From contig CAVTJR010000003.1 in assembly GCA_963735115.1 (NCBI GenBank), forward strand, positions 62,001-126,000: a stretch of 64,000 bases of DNA, read 5' to 3'. Of this stretch, positions 34,012 to 43,359 are shown piece after piece. The notes under the pieces were generated by a model, which saw nothing but the letters and a program-made list of their open reading frames with translations, searched no databases and was not told the origin of the DNA. The stretch is from JAKACA01 sp963735115 (lineage in GTDB: Bacteria; Actinomycetota; Acidimicrobiia; Acidimicrobiales; Bog-793). Numbering within the stretch: position 1 is the stretch's first letter; each line of letters begins with the position of its first letter. The position numbers and the translations under genes were made by a program.

Positions 34012-35160
34012 GTGGATCTTGTCGAGTATCAGGGTAAGCAGTATTTCGGGCGCTACGGGATCCCCATCTCGGCCGGCCGGGCAGCTGACAACGTGGACGA
34101 TGCGGTCGCCGCCGCCGAGGAGGTGGGCTATCCCGTCGTCGTGAAGGCTCAGGTGCAAGTCGGCGGGCGCGGCAAGGCCGGTGGCGTCAAGCTGGCATCG
34201 GATGCCGCCGAGGTGCGCCGGTGCGCCTCGGAGATTCTCGGCCTCGACATCAAGGGCCACGTCGTGCGGCGCCTGTGGATCGAGCACGCCACTGACATCG
34301 CCAGGGAGTACTACGCCAGCTTCACGCTCGATCGCGCAGTCAAGCTGCACCTGGCCATGGTCTCGGCGCGGGGCGGCATCGACATCGAACAGGTGGCCGA
34401 GAGTGAGCCTGAAGCCATCGCCCGCCTGCACGTCGACCCGCTCGACGGGCTCGGCCAGGCCGAAGCCCTGCAGCTCGTCACCGATGCCGGGCTCGATGCC
34501 GAGGCCCTCGAGCAGGCGGCTGGCATCCTCGTCGATCTCTACCGCTGCTACGTCGAGGGCGACGCCGATCTCGTCGAGATCAACCCGCTCGTGCTCGCGA
34601 CCGATGGCCGCGTGCGAGCGCTCGACGCCAAGGTCACCCTTGACGACGACGCCGCCTTCCGCCACCCCGAGTGGTCCGAGTTCGAGGAGATGGGCGACGT
34701 CGACCCGCGCGAGCGCCTGGCCAAGGAGAAGGGGCTGCAGTACATCGGGCTCGAGGGCTCTGTCGGGATCATCGCCAACGGCGCCGGGCTGGCCATGTCG
34801 ACGCTCGATGTCGTCAACCAGGTCGGCGGCGCAGCCGCCAACTTTCTCGACATCGGTGGCGGTGCCAACGCCGACGTGATGGCGAACGCCCTCGAGGTGA
34901 TCAACACCGACCCGAACGTGCGCGTCATCCTCGTCAACATCTTCGGCGGCATCGTGCGATGCGACGAGGTGGCCCAGGGTATCTTGACCGCCCTCGAGCG
35001 GGTTGAGCTCACCTCACCGATCGTGTTGCGGCTCGACGGCACGAACTCGATCGAAGCGAGACGGATGCTCGACGAGGCCCGGTCCGAGTGGATCATCCCG
35101 GAGCTGACGATGATCGGTGCCGCCCAACGAGCCGTCGAGATCGCCGGGGGCCTCTCGTGA
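34012..35160 (+). CDS. sucC: Succinyl-CoA synthetase beta subunit
   Basis: 382 residues. Start GTG (VDLVEYQGKQYFGRYGIP) follows GGAGACGGAGGG. ATP-grasp features include VVKAQVQVGGRGKAGGVKLA, and the CoA-ligase part has ANFLDIGGGANADVM and VNIFGGIVRCDEVAQGI. With SucD it makes succinate and ATP or GTP from succinyl-CoA in the TCA cycle. Its stop overlaps the sucD GTG. Confidence 0.95.
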   Translation: MDLVEYQGKQYFGRYGIPISAGRAADNVDDAVAAAEEVGYPVVVKAQVQVGGRGKAGGVKLASDAAEVRRCASEILGLDIKGHVVRRLWIEHATDIAREYYASFTLDRAVKLHLAMVSARGGIDIEQVAESEPEAIARLHVDPLDGLGQAEALQLVTDAGLDAEALEQAAGILVDLYRCYVEGDADLVEINPLVLATDGRVRALDAKVTLDDDAAFRHPEWSEFEEMGDVDPRERLAKEKGLQYIGLEGSVGIIANGAGLAMSTLDVVNQVGGAAANFLDIGGGANADVMANALEVINTDPNVRVILVNIFGGIVRCDEVAQGILTALERVELTSPIVLRLDGTNSIEARRMLDEARSEWIIPELTMIGAAQRAVEIAGGLS

Positions 35161-36074
35161 GCATCTTCGTGGACGAGAGCACAAAGGTCGTCGTCCTCGG
35201 GTTGACGGGCAGCCAGGGCCGTTTCCACGGTCTTCGCAACCGGGCCTACGGCACCAAGGTGGTGGCCGGCGTCACCCCCGGCAAGGGCGGTCAGGACGTC
35301 GAGGGCATACCGGTGTACGACACGGTGGCCGAAGCGGTCGAGCGCCACGGGGTCGACGCCGCCTTCGTCGTCGTGCCCCCCCGGGGTGCGGCCGAAGCGA
35401 TCGTGGGGTGTGCGGCCGCCGGCATCGGCTTCGTCGTGTGCATCACCGAGCACATTCCGGCCAAGGACGAGGCACTCGTCGCAGCCCGTCTTCGCCGCGA
35501 CTTTCCCCAAACCCGCCTGCTCGGTCCCAACTGCCCGGGCGTGATCTCGCCGGGCAAGTGCAACATCGGGATCACCTCCGGCGATATCGCCCTACCCGGC
35601 GGCCCCGTCGGGATCGTCAGCCGCTCGGGGACACTGACCTATCAGGCCCTCCACGAGCTCTCCCAGCAAGGCGTCGGCCAGACGACCTGTGTCGGGATCG
35701 GCGGTGATCCCGTCCCCGGCACGACGTTCGTCGACGTGCTGCGGGCCTTCCAGGACGATCAGGAGACGAGGGCGATCATGATGATCGGCGAGATCGGCGG
35801 CGATGGCGAGGAACGCGCCGCGGAGTACATCCGCAACGAGATGAGCAAGCCCGTTGTGGCCTACGTCGCCGGTGTCACCGCCCCCGAGGGCCGCAAGATG
35901 GGGCACGCCGGCGCCATCGTCTCCGGCTCGAAAGGGACGGCGAAGGCCAAGATCGAGGCGCTCCGCGATGCCGGCGTCATCGTGGCGAAGAACCCGACCG
36001 AGGCGGGCGAGCTCATGGTGGGAGTCGTTCGCGAGCTCGAAGGGGAGTGGGCGCCGTCGGCGCCCACCTTGTGA
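35157..36074 (+). CDS. sucD: Succinyl-CoA synthetase alpha subunit
   Basis: 305 residues from GTG 35157, overlapping sucC. VLGLTGSQGRFHGLRNRAYG is the CoA-binding Rossmann start; LLGPNCPGVISPGKCNIGI, GGDPVPGTTFVDVL and the phospho-His segment RKMGHAGAIVSG are canonical. TCA-cycle enzyme with SucC. Confidence 0.96.
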   Translation: MSIFVDESTKVVVLGLTGSQGRFHGLRNRAYGTKVVAGVTPGKGGQDVEGIPVYDTVAEAVERHGVDAAFVVVPPRGAAEAIVGCAAAGIGFVVCITEHIPAKDEALVAARLRRDFPQTRLLGPNCPGVISPGKCNIGITSGDIALPGGPVGIVSRSGTLTYQALHELSQQGVGQTTCVGIGGDPVPGTTFVDVLRAFQDDQETRAIMMIGEIGGDGEERAAEYIRNEMSKPVVAYVAGVTAPEGRKMGHAGAIVSGSKGTAKAKIEALRDAGVIVAKNPTEAGELMVGVVRELEGEWAPSAPTL

Positions 36075-36084
36075 AGCAGCTCCC

Positions 36085-37362
36085 TTGACCGACGCGGGCC
36101 ACCCCGGCATCGGCGAGCCACGCGTCACGCTGGCCGACATCCAAGACGCCCGTGCCCACGTCGAGCGCGTGGCGAACCGGACGCCGATGTTCAACTCCCG
36201 CGTGCTGAGCGAATACGTCGGTTCCCCGGTCGTCTACAAGGCGGAGAACCTGCAGCGGACCGGCTCGTTCAAGGTCCGCGGCGTCTCGAGCAAGCTCGCC
36301 TCCCTCGGGCGGCTCGCCAACGCCGGCATCGTCGTCGCCAGCGCCGGCAATCACGCCCAGGCGGCGGCGTTCGTGGCTGCTCAGCTGGGTGTTCCCTGCG
36401 AGGTGTACATGCCGACGGAGGCGTCTGTCGCCAAGTCGGAGGCCACGATCGCCTACGGGGCCACCGTGCACCTCGGCGGCGAGGGCATCGACGAGTGCCT
36501 CGAGCTCGCTCGCAAGCGCGTCATCGAGACGGGCAAGGTGCTCGTGCACCCCTTCGACGACGCCGCCGTCATCGCCGGGCAAGGCTCCCTCGGCCTCGAG
36601 GTCGTGGAGGACGTTCCCGACCTCTCCTTGGTGATCGTGCCCCTCGGCGGGGGCGGCCTCGCCGGTGGGGTGGCCGTGGCGGTGAAGTCGCTCAAGCCGT
36701 CCGTCAAGGTCGTAGCCGTGCAGGCAGCCAGCGTCGCTGCCTTCCCCGTCTCGATCAGCGCGGGGCACACCGTCGAAGTGGACGCCTACCCGACGCTCGC
36801 CGACGGCATCTCCGTGAAGCGTCCAGGCGAGCTCACCCTCCCGCTGGTCTCGAGGTTCGTCGACGAGGTCGTGACGGTCGGGGAAGACGAGATCGCCGAT
36901 GCCATGGTGCTGCTCCTCGAACGGGCGAAGCTTCTTGTCGAGGGAGCCGGAGCCGTTGGCGTCGCCGCCATCCTGTCCGACCGCATCACCATGCCGACAA
37001 GTGGCGGGACGGCCATTGTCGTTCTCTCCGGCGGCAACCTGGACACGGGAGTGCTGGCGGATGCCATCCGCCGGCATGAGACGCGTTCGGGGCGACGTCT
37101 CGTCCTCTTCGCCCGCATGTCGGACCGCCCGGGACAGCTCGCCCGCCTCCTCACCTGTCTCGGTGAAAGCGGCGCCAACCTGCTCGAAGTGGACCACCTG
37201 AGGGAGGGCTTCGACTTGCACGTCCGCGAGAACGGTGTCCACCTCGTTCTCGAGACCCGCAACCCCGCCCATGCCCGCGCCGTGATCCTCGCCGCGCGCG
37301 CCGCCGGCTTCGACGTGGAGCGGCTCGGCCATGCCTTCGCCGCTGAGGATGCAGACGCCTGA
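36085..37362 (+). CDS. ilvA: Threonine ammonia-lyase with ACT domain
   Basis: PLP enzyme converting threonine to 2-oxobutyrate and ammonia. TTG 36085 is the only reasonable start, ten bases after sucD; no ribosome binding site is evident. NLQRTGSFKVRGVSSKLASL carries the PLP lysine, ASAGNHAQAAAF the substrate loop, VPLGGGGLAGGVAVA the phosphate loop, and LSGGNLDTGVL is also conserved. The C-terminal 85 residues (FARMSDRPGQLARLLTCLGE) form one ACT domain, the catabolic/short IlvA layout. 2-Oxobutyrate can feed propionyl-CoA, which would fit the nearby B12 mutase subunit. Confidence 0.92.
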   Translation: MTDAGHPGIGEPRVTLADIQDARAHVERVANRTPMFNSRVLSEYVGSPVVYKAENLQRTGSFKVRGVSSKLASLGRLANAGIVVASAGNHAQAAAFVAAQLGVPCEVYMPTEASVAKSEATIAYGATVHLGGEGIDECLELARKRVIETGKVLVHPFDDAAVIAGQGSLGLEVVEDVPDLSLVIVPLGGGGLAGGVAVAVKSLKPSVKVVAVQAASVAAFPVSISAGHTVEVDAYPTLADGISVKRPGELTLPLVSRFVDEVVTVGEDEIADAMVLLLERAKLLVEGAGAVGVAAILSDRITMPTSGGTAIVVLSGGNLDTGVLADAIRRHETRSGRRLVLFARMSDRPGQLARLLTCLGESGANLLEVDHLREGFDLHVRENGVHLVLETRNPAHARAVILAARAAGFDVERLGHAFAAEDADA

Positions 37363-38662
37363 GCCGGCCGACGGCCCCGTTGACCTGGCGGCGGAACAGG
37401 CGCGCATCCAGGCGGCCCCCCTCGGCGAGCTCGACCCGGAGATCGCCGAGCTGATCGCGGGCGAGCTTGGCCGCCAGCGCGACACGCTCGACCTCGTCGC
37501 CTCCGAGAGCGTCCCTCCGCGGGCTGTCCTCGAGGCGCAGGGTTCCATCCTCACGGCGAAGTACGCCGATGGCTATCCGGGCAAGCGCGACTACGACACG
37601 TGCGGGTGGGTCGACGCCGTCGAGACCCTGGCGATCGGGCGGGCGATGTCGCTGTTCGGCGCCGCCCACGCCAACGTCCAGCCGTACTCCGGCTCCAGTG
37701 CAAACCAGAGCGTCCTGCGGGCACTGTGCGAGCCAGGGGATCCGATCCTCGGCTTCGACTTCACCCACGGCGGTCACCCGACGCACTACCACCCAGACAC
37801 CTTCGCCGGCCGCTACTACTCTGCGGTGGCATACCACGTCCGCCAGGCGGATCGCCTCGTCGACATGGACGAGGTGGCGGACCTGGCTGAGCACCACCGG
37901 CCGAAGGTCATCTTCGCCGGGTGGTCCTGCTATCCGAGGTTCCTCGACTTCCGGGCCTTTCGCGAGATCTGCGACGACGTCGATGCCTACCTGGTGGTCG
38001 ACATGGCCCACTTCGCCGGCCTCGTCGCCGCCGGCCTTCACCCTGATCCCGTCGCCTACGCCGACGCTTGCACGATGACGCTTCACAAGACGCTCGGAGG
38101 CGCACGGGGCGGCGCCATCGTCTGCACGGAGGAGCTGGCCGATCGCATAGACGGCGCCGTCTACCCGGGAGAGCAGGGCTGCCCGCTGCCGCACGTCATC
38201 GCCGCCAAGGCCGTGACCTTGGCCCTGGCCGCCACGGATGCCTACCGGGAGCGCATGGAGCGGACCGTTCGCGGTGCCCAGACCGTCGCAGGAATACTTG
38301 CCGAGGCCGAAGGGTCGCTCGGAGCCACCGTCGTCACCGGTGGCACGGATGTGCACCAGTTCCTCGTCGACCTCGCCCCCTCCGGACGGGAAGCCTGGCG
38401 CCAGCTCGATCTCTTGAACAAGCTCGGCATCTCCGCCAACGCCATCCGCCTCGCCTTCGATCCGCAGGCAGAGCCCGCGGCGAGCGGCCTGCGTTTTGGA
38501 ACGGCGGCCCTGGCCGGCCGAGGCTTCGGCGACACCGAGTTCGAACAGGTCGGGCGGATCCTCGTGGATGCCCTTGCGCCTGCTGGCGGTGCCATCGGCG
38601 ATGTCCTTGCTCGGGTGCAAGCGCTGACGAGCGCCTTCCCGCTCTACACCTTCCTCGACTGA
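37331..38662 (+). CDS. glyA: Serine hydroxymethyltransferase, divergent
   Basis: Converts serine and tetrahydrofolate to glycine and methylene-THF. Fold and most active-site segments are present: AKYADGYPGKRDYDTCGWVD, THGGHPTHYHP, VVDMAHFAGLVAAGLHPDP, the PLP-lysine segment TMTLHKTLGGARGG and GCPLPHVIAAKAVTLALA. Compared with the usual ASEN and TTTTHKTLRGPRGG, it reads ASES and TMTLHKTLGGARGG, so it is an outlying GlyA or a paralogue. Two starts are possible: ATG 37331 (GGAG ten bases upstream) and ATG 37349; both overlap ilvA. Confidence 0.86.
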   Translation: MPSPLRMQTPEPADGPVDLAAEQARIQAAPLGELDPEIAELIAGELGRQRDTLDLVASESVPPRAVLEAQGSILTAKYADGYPGKRDYDTCGWVDAVETLAIGRAMSLFGAAHANVQPYSGSSANQSVLRALCEPGDPILGFDFTHGGHPTHYHPDTFAGRYYSAVAYHVRQADRLVDMDEVADLAEHHRPKVIFAGWSCYPRFLDFRAFREICDDVDAYLVVDMAHFAGLVAAGLHPDPVAYADACTMTLHKTLGGARGGAIVCTEELADRIDGAVYPGEQGCPLPHVIAAKAVTLALAATDAYRERMERTVRGAQTVAGILAEAEGSLGATVVTGGTDVHQFLVDLAPSGREAWRQLDLLNKLGISANAIRLAFDPQAEPAASGLRFGTAALAGRGFGDTEFEQVGRILVDALAPAGGAIGDVLARVQALTSAFPLYTFLD

Positions 38663-38677
38663 AAGGCCCGTGTTCCC

Positions 38678-40108
38678 CTAGCCGACGTGCGGCCCGATGC
38701 CGTGAGCATGGAAGTAGAAGAACGCGATGGCCACGGCCGCGAGCACGAGGAAGAGCACGAGGAAGAAGATGGCGGCGCTGAGCTTGGTCCTCGATCGAGG
38801 CTGCGCCGGCGCCGGCTTCGGCTTGCGGCCGGCCGGCTTCAGCACGAAGAAGTCGGCCTCGCTGGAGGAGATGCGAGGGGTGGCGGAGGCCGGGCCTCCC
38901 ATCGTTCCGCGGGCGCCATGGAGCACGTCGGAGACCCCTGTCAGCCGTTGCGGCGGGGGTGTCACCTTCGTCGTGCGGGGTACCGGCATCGAAGCGAAGG
39001 AATCGAGCCATTCATCGAAGCCGTCCGCTCTCGGGACCTGCCCAGGTGCCACCTGCGGACGGTACTGGTTCGACGGGAGCTGTTCGTGGATGGTCGACCC
39101 GCTCGGCGGCTCGTCTGTCTTGCCGAAGCCTGGTCGCGTCGGCCGCGTCGGACGCGTCGGCCCCTCCGTCGGCCCGGAGGCCGCAGGACGGGCAGGTGGC
39201 GGCTGCCAGTCGCCGAAGAGCGTCGCAGGGTCGTTCAAGGGATCGAAGCCGAGATCGCCGTTCGCCGGGCCCTCGTTCTGCCCGCCTGAGGCGGCATGCC
39301 CCGCCGGCCCAGGTCCGCCAGCGTTGCCGGAGACGCTCGCACGTGGCACCAGGCCGCTCGGGAGGTTGGATCCGGTCGGCTCGCCGTCACGTTGTTCTGC
39401 CGCGCCGCTGCGCCGATCGGCCCTGTCGCTTCGGCGGTCCGCCGCGCCGCCGCGCCGATCGCCGCCGCTACGCCGCTCGACTCCGCCGCGTCGATCCGGC
39501 TCGGCCTCACGGCGGTCGCCGACATCGTTACGCGAGCGGGCGGCGGCGCGTCCGTGTCCGTTGACAGCCGCGAGATCGGGACTGTACGTGGGCTTGGCGC
39601 TGGGCCGGTTGCCGCGCTCGGCGCCGCCGGAGCCGTTCAGCCTGGCAACGCCGTTGCCCAGGCCGCGTTCTCCAACGTCAGGGCCGTGCGTCACTCTCGT
39701 GTGGCCCTTGCGGCTCCCCACGCCGGCCGCGACGGCGCCCGGCTCGGCAACAGGGTTGCCACCGAGAACCGTCGACGTGCGGGACGCACGCGTGACGGCC
39801 GTTCGCGTCGGGGGTCGCGAGAGCGTGATGGCGGCGATGTTGTCCGGGTGCAGCTCCGGTGCGTACCAGTTGCCGTCCGAGGCCTTCCACCAGCCCTCCG
39901 CAGGCGGGAGGTCTGACTCGCTCACCGGCGACTGCTGCGTGGGCGCGTCGGGGTGGGCGTTGGCGGGATACCACTTGCCATCTGAGGCGATCCACCACCC
40001 TTCACCCAAGGGCACGTCGCTCAGCGGTTTGTTCCTTGCTCGTGGCGCCGACTCCAACAAACGGATCGCACTACTGACCTCCGCTCCCTGATGGCGAGAT
40101 GGTACCAC
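38678..40108 (-). CDS. Membrane-anchored protein with GWW-ASDG-WY motifs
   Basis: Function unknown. About 476 residues if GTG 40108 is the start; the frame is open further up but would cover the divergent purN. Two repeated motifs occur near the N-terminus (GEGWWIASDGKWYP about 35-48, AEGWWKASDGNWYAPE about 70-85). I remember this motif from actinobacterial, particularly acidimicrobial, membrane proteins. A long low-complexity middle has DRRSG-type repeats and a Pro/Thr-rich part. The protein ends in one hydrophobic helix (AAIFFLVLFLVLAAVAIAFF) with a short tail. Likely a tail-anchored protein. It converges on glyA. Confidence 0.65.
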   Translation of the reverse strand: MVPSRHQGAEVSSAIRLLESAPRARNKPLSDVPLGEGWWIASDGKWYPANAHPDAPTQQSPVSESDLPPAEGWWKASDGNWYAPELHPDNIAAITLSRPPTRTAVTRASRTSTVLGGNPVAEPGAVAAGVGSRKGHTRVTHGPDVGERGLGNGVARLNGSGGAERGNRPSAKPTYSPDLAAVNGHGRAAARSRNDVGDRREAEPDRRGGVERRSGGDRRGGAADRRSDRADRRSGAAEQRDGEPTGSNLPSGLVPRASVSGNAGGPGPAGHAASGGQNEGPANGDLGFDPLNDPATLFGDWQPPPARPAASGPTEGPTRPTRPTRPGFGKTDEPPSGSTIHEQLPSNQYRPQVAPGQVPRADGFDEWLDSFASMPVPRTTKVTPPPQRLTGVSDVLHGARGTMGGPASATPRISSSEADFFVLKPAGRKPKPAPAQPRSRTKLSAAIFFLVLFLVLAAVAIAFFYFHAHGIGPHVG

Positions 40109-40222
40109 TATAAGTGATTGTGAAACTACTCTGCGTGATCTATTTCCCCCCTCCGCGGCACGTGCCTGGGCACCTTCGGGACTCGCCGCGTGTTCCCCAC
40201 CGGCCTTTGGCGCGGGCGCTGA

Positions 40223-40228
40223 TACCGT
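40223..40228 (+). promoter_or_regulatory. -10 box TACCGT before purN
   Basis: Seven bases before GTG 40236; it overlaps the alternative GTG 40227 and so argues against that earlier start. Confidence 0.4.
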
Positions 40229-40235
40229 GCGGCTC

Positions 40236-40850
40236 GTGCGAATCGCCGTCCTCGCCTCTGGGACCGGAACCATCCTCGAGGCCCTCATCGCTGCCGGCCT
40301 CCCCATCGCCGTTGTGGTGGTCGATCGCGTCTGCGCAGCTGAGGCCGTGGCCGCTGGCTCCGGTATCCCGGTCGAACGGATCCTGCGGACGAGCTTTTCG
40401 AGCAGCTTCGATCGCGACGGCTTCACCGACGACATCGTGGCCGCCTTGGAGCGATATGACGTCGGGCTCTTGGCGATGGCAGGGTACGGGACTGTGCTCG
40501 GCCCCTCGGTCCACGCCGCCTATCCGGGACGGATCCTGAACACCCATCCCGCACTCCTCCCGGCCTTCAAGGGATGGCACGCCGTCGAGCAGGCGCTTGC
40601 CGCCGGCGCCACCGAGACGGGCTGCACGGTACATGTGGCGACGCTCGCGGTGGACGACGGTCCGATCCTCGCCCAGGAGCGGGTCGCCATCCTGCCGGGT
40701 GATACGCCTGCGGTGCTTCATGAGCGCATCAAGGCAGTGGAACGGCTGCTGTACCCGGCCACCATCCGCGCCATCATCGATCGCCTCGACGACGAGCGGC
40801 CGATCGTGGCGCCCGGCCCGATCCTCGAGCTCGGGAGCCCACGGCAGTGA
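40236..40850 (+). CDS. purN: Phosphoribosylglycinamide formyltransferase
   Basis: Transfers formyl from 10-formyl-THF to GAR in purine synthesis. 204 residues beginning (V)RIAVLASGTGTILEAL. GRILNTHPALLPAFKGWHAV carries the catalytic Asn and His, and GCTVHVATLAVDDGPILAQE the catalytic Asp. The phosphate-binding loop, usually SGxGSN, reads SGTGTI. The stop overlaps purH, placing consecutive folate-dependent purine steps together. Confidence 0.92.
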   Translation: MRIAVLASGTGTILEALIAAGLPIAVVVVDRVCAAEAVAAGSGIPVERILRTSFSSSFDRDGFTDDIVAALERYDVGLLAMAGYGTVLGPSVHAAYPGRILNTHPALLPAFKGWHAVEQALAAGATETGCTVHVATLAVDDGPILAQERVAILPGDTPAVLHERIKAVERLLYPATIRAIIDRLDDERPIVAPGPILELGSPRQ

Positions 40851-42370
40851 GGGCGTTGCTCTCTGTCTACGACAAGACCGGCCTCGAGGCGTTCGCAAGC
40901 GGCCTGGCGGCGCTCGGCATCGAGCTGGTCGCCAGTGGCGGTACCGCGCAGGCGCTCTCGCGTGCGGCCATCCCGCACCGCACCGTCGAGGACGTGACGG
41001 GGGCGGCGGAGATGTTGTCAGGGCGGGTGAAGACGCTGCACCCGGCCATCCATGGCGGCATCCTGGCCGACCTCGACAACCCCGCTCATCTCGGTGACCT
41101 CGACGCCCAGCAGATCGAGCCGATCGCCCTCGTCGCTTGCAATCTCTACCCCTTTTCGTCGCAGCCTTCGGTGGAGATGATCGATGTCGGAGGACCGACG
41201 ATGGTCCGGGCGGCGGCGAAGAACCACGCCCACGTCACCGTTGTGGTCGAGCCCGCCGAGTACGGCGGCGTCCTCGACGAGCTGCGCCGGGAGGGTGAGG
41301 TCAGCGACGTGACTCGCCGACGCCTTGCCCGCGCCGCCTTCGCCCACGTCGCCGCTTACGACGCCGCCATCGTCTCGTGGTTTGACGAGGAAGCGGCGGG
41401 CGACCCTTCAGCGCTGCCGCCGACGCTGCATCTCGCTCTCGAACGCGCACAGGGCCTCCGCTACGGCGAGAACCCGCACCAGTCAGGTGCGCGCTATCGC
41501 CGCATCGGGGGCACTCCGGGCTGGTGGGACTCTGCCGTCCAGCATGGCGGACGCGAGCTCTCCTACCTCAACCTGTTCGACGCCGATTTCGCCTGGCGGC
41601 TGGTTCACGAGGTCGCAGGGCTCGACGGCTCGGCCGCCGCCGTCATCGTCAAGCACGCCAACCCCTGTGGCGTCGCCGTCGCTGCAGATACAGCCACCGC
41701 CTACCGCCTGGCCTTCGAGGGCGACCCCTTGTCCGCCTTCGGAGGCATCGTCGCCCTGTCCGGCCCCGTCGACGGCGAGCTGGCGGAGGCGATCCTCGCC
41801 AACCCCGTTGCCGACGTCCTCGTGGCACCCGGCTACGACGAGGGGGTGCCGGCGGCTTTTGCCGAACGGCGGCGGAACATGCGGGCACTGCAAGGCGCAG
41901 CTCCCTCGCCCTTGGGGTGGGGGATGCGGCAGATCGACGGGGGCTTCCTCGTGCAGGAGCCCGACCGCTTGCTCAGCGGCCGCGACTCCTGGCGCCTTGT
42001 CACGAAGGCGGCTCCGAGCGAACAGCAATGGCGAGACCTCGAGCTCGCCTGGCTCGTGTGCGCACGGACGTCGTCGAACGCCGTCGTCCTCGCCAAGGCG
42101 GGCCAGGTCGTGGGCGTCGGCTGCGGCCAACAGAGCCGCGTGGACGCTGCCGTTCTCGCCGGTCGCAAGGCGGATGGTCGGGCTGCAGGTGGAGCGGCCG
42201 CCAGCGATGCCTACTTCCCCTTTCGCGACGGCCTCGACGCCCTTGCCGACGTCGGTGTGGGCGCCGTCGTCCAGCCTGGCGGCTCACTTCGCGACGACGA
42301 GATCGTGGCCGCCGCCGACGAGCGTGGGATCGCCATGGTGCTGACCGGCGAGCGTCACTTCCGGCACTGA
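40847..42370 (+). CDS. purH: Bifunctional AICAR transformylase / IMP cyclohydrolase
   Basis: Last two steps of IMP synthesis. 507 residues from GTG 40847 overlapping purN. LLSVYDKTGLEAFASGL, SGRVKTLHPAIHGGIL and VCNLYPF-like VACNLYPF mark the cyclohydrolase; LRYGENPHQSGARYR, VKHANPCGVAVA and the end VVQPGGSLRDDEIVAAADE mark the transformylase with its KHxNPCG catalytic motif. Confidence 0.96.
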   Translation: MRALLSVYDKTGLEAFASGLAALGIELVASGGTAQALSRAAIPHRTVEDVTGAAEMLSGRVKTLHPAIHGGILADLDNPAHLGDLDAQQIEPIALVACNLYPFSSQPSVEMIDVGGPTMVRAAAKNHAHVTVVVEPAEYGGVLDELRREGEVSDVTRRRLARAAFAHVAAYDAAIVSWFDEEAAGDPSALPPTLHLALERAQGLRYGENPHQSGARYRRIGGTPGWWDSAVQHGGRELSYLNLFDADFAWRLVHEVAGLDGSAAAVIVKHANPCGVAVAADTATAYRLAFEGDPLSAFGGIVALSGPVDGELAEAILANPVADVLVAPGYDEGVPAAFAERRRNMRALQGAAPSPLGWGMRQIDGGFLVQEPDRLLSGRDSWRLVTKAAPSEQQWRDLELAWLVCARTSSNAVVLAKAGQVVGVGCGQQSRVDAAVLAGRKADGRAAGGAAASDAYFPFRDGLDALADVGVGAVVQPGGSLRDDEIVAAADERGIAMVLTGERHFRH

Positions 42371-42428
42371 CCACGAGCCCGCCAGAGTCGAACAGCCCAG
42401 AGATAGCCAAGCGACAGGAGATCCCGAG

Positions 42429-43304
42429 ATGACAGCCGTACTGCTCGATGGCGAAGCTCTCGCCCAGAGGATCAAGACCGAGCTGGCGGCAACCGTCGCC
42501 GAGCTCACGGCGGCCGGGGTCACCCCAGGCCTCGGGACGATCCTCGTCGGCGACGACGCCCCGAGCGCCCGCTACGTCGCCAAGAAGCACGAGGACTGCG
42601 GTGAGATCGGCATCGCCTCCGCTCACGAGCACCTTCCCGCCGACGCCTCGCAGGGCGACGTGCTGGCAGCGATCGCCCGCTTCAACGCCGATCCGGCCAT
42701 CGACGCCTTCCTCGTGCAGCTGCCCCTCCCGCCCGGTCTGGACGAACAGGCCGCCCTCCTCGCCGTCGACCCGGAGAAGGATGTCGACGGCCTCCACCCC
42801 GTCAACCTCGGCTGGCTCGTGATGGGCGCTCCCGGCCCGCTGCCGTGCACGCCTGCCGGGATTCTCGAGCTGCTGCACGCCTACGACGTCCCGATCGAGG
42901 GGCGCCATGTCGTCATCATCGGCCGTGGGCTCACGATCGGCCGGCCGCTCGTCATGTTGATGTCGCTGAAGCGACCCGGGTGCAACGCCGCCGTCACGGT
43001 CGTGCACACGGGCGTCCCGGATCTCGCCCCCTACGTACGCAGCGGGGACGTCGTCGTGGCGGCGGCGGGAAGGGCCGGCCTCGTGACCCGGGACATGGTC
43101 AAGCCCGGGGCGGCGGTCGTCGGGGCGGGCACGACCTGGGAGGGACGCAAGCTCTTCTCGGACGTGAGCGACGACGTGGCCGACGTGGCCGGTTGGATCA
43201 CACCGCGCCTCGGCGGCGTCGGCCCGATGACGCGGGCGATGCTGCTCCGCAACGCCGTGAGGGCAGCCGAGCGCCGGGCCGCCCGTCGCTCACTCGTCCC
43301 TTGA
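42429..43304 (+). CDS. folD: Methylene-THF dehydrogenase / cyclohydrolase
   Basis: Interconverts methylene-, methenyl- and 10-formyl-THF, supplying purN and purH upstream. 291 residues. GDDAPSARYVAKKHEDC contains the Tyr and Lys of the active site, FLVQLPLPPGLDEQ the folate site, KDVDGLHPVNLG, and HVVIIGRGLTIGRP the NADP loop. An AGGAGATCCCGAG stretch precedes the ATG. It lies 58 bases after purH. Confidence 0.95.
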   Translation: MTAVLLDGEALAQRIKTELAATVAELTAAGVTPGLGTILVGDDAPSARYVAKKHEDCGEIGIASAHEHLPADASQGDVLAAIARFNADPAIDAFLVQLPLPPGLDEQAALLAVDPEKDVDGLHPVNLGWLVMGAPGPLPCTPAGILELLHAYDVPIEGRHVVIIGRGLTIGRPLVMLMSLKRPGCNAAVTVVHTGVPDLAPYVRSGDVVVAAAGRAGLVTRDMVKPGAAVVGAGTTWEGRKLFSDVSDDVADVAGWITPRLGGVGPMTRAMLLRNAVRAAERRAARRSLVP

Positions 43305-43359
43305 GCGGTCCGCCACCTGGTGCCGGCGGTCCGGTATCGAGCTGGCAGACTGAGGGCCG

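Noticed and set aside
38727..40091. 454-residue plus-strand open frame opposite the GWW-motif protein
   Set aside because: Its translation is Pro/Ser/Arg/Ala-rich with no recognisable motif; the minus strand encodes repeated GWW motifs and a clean membrane helix.
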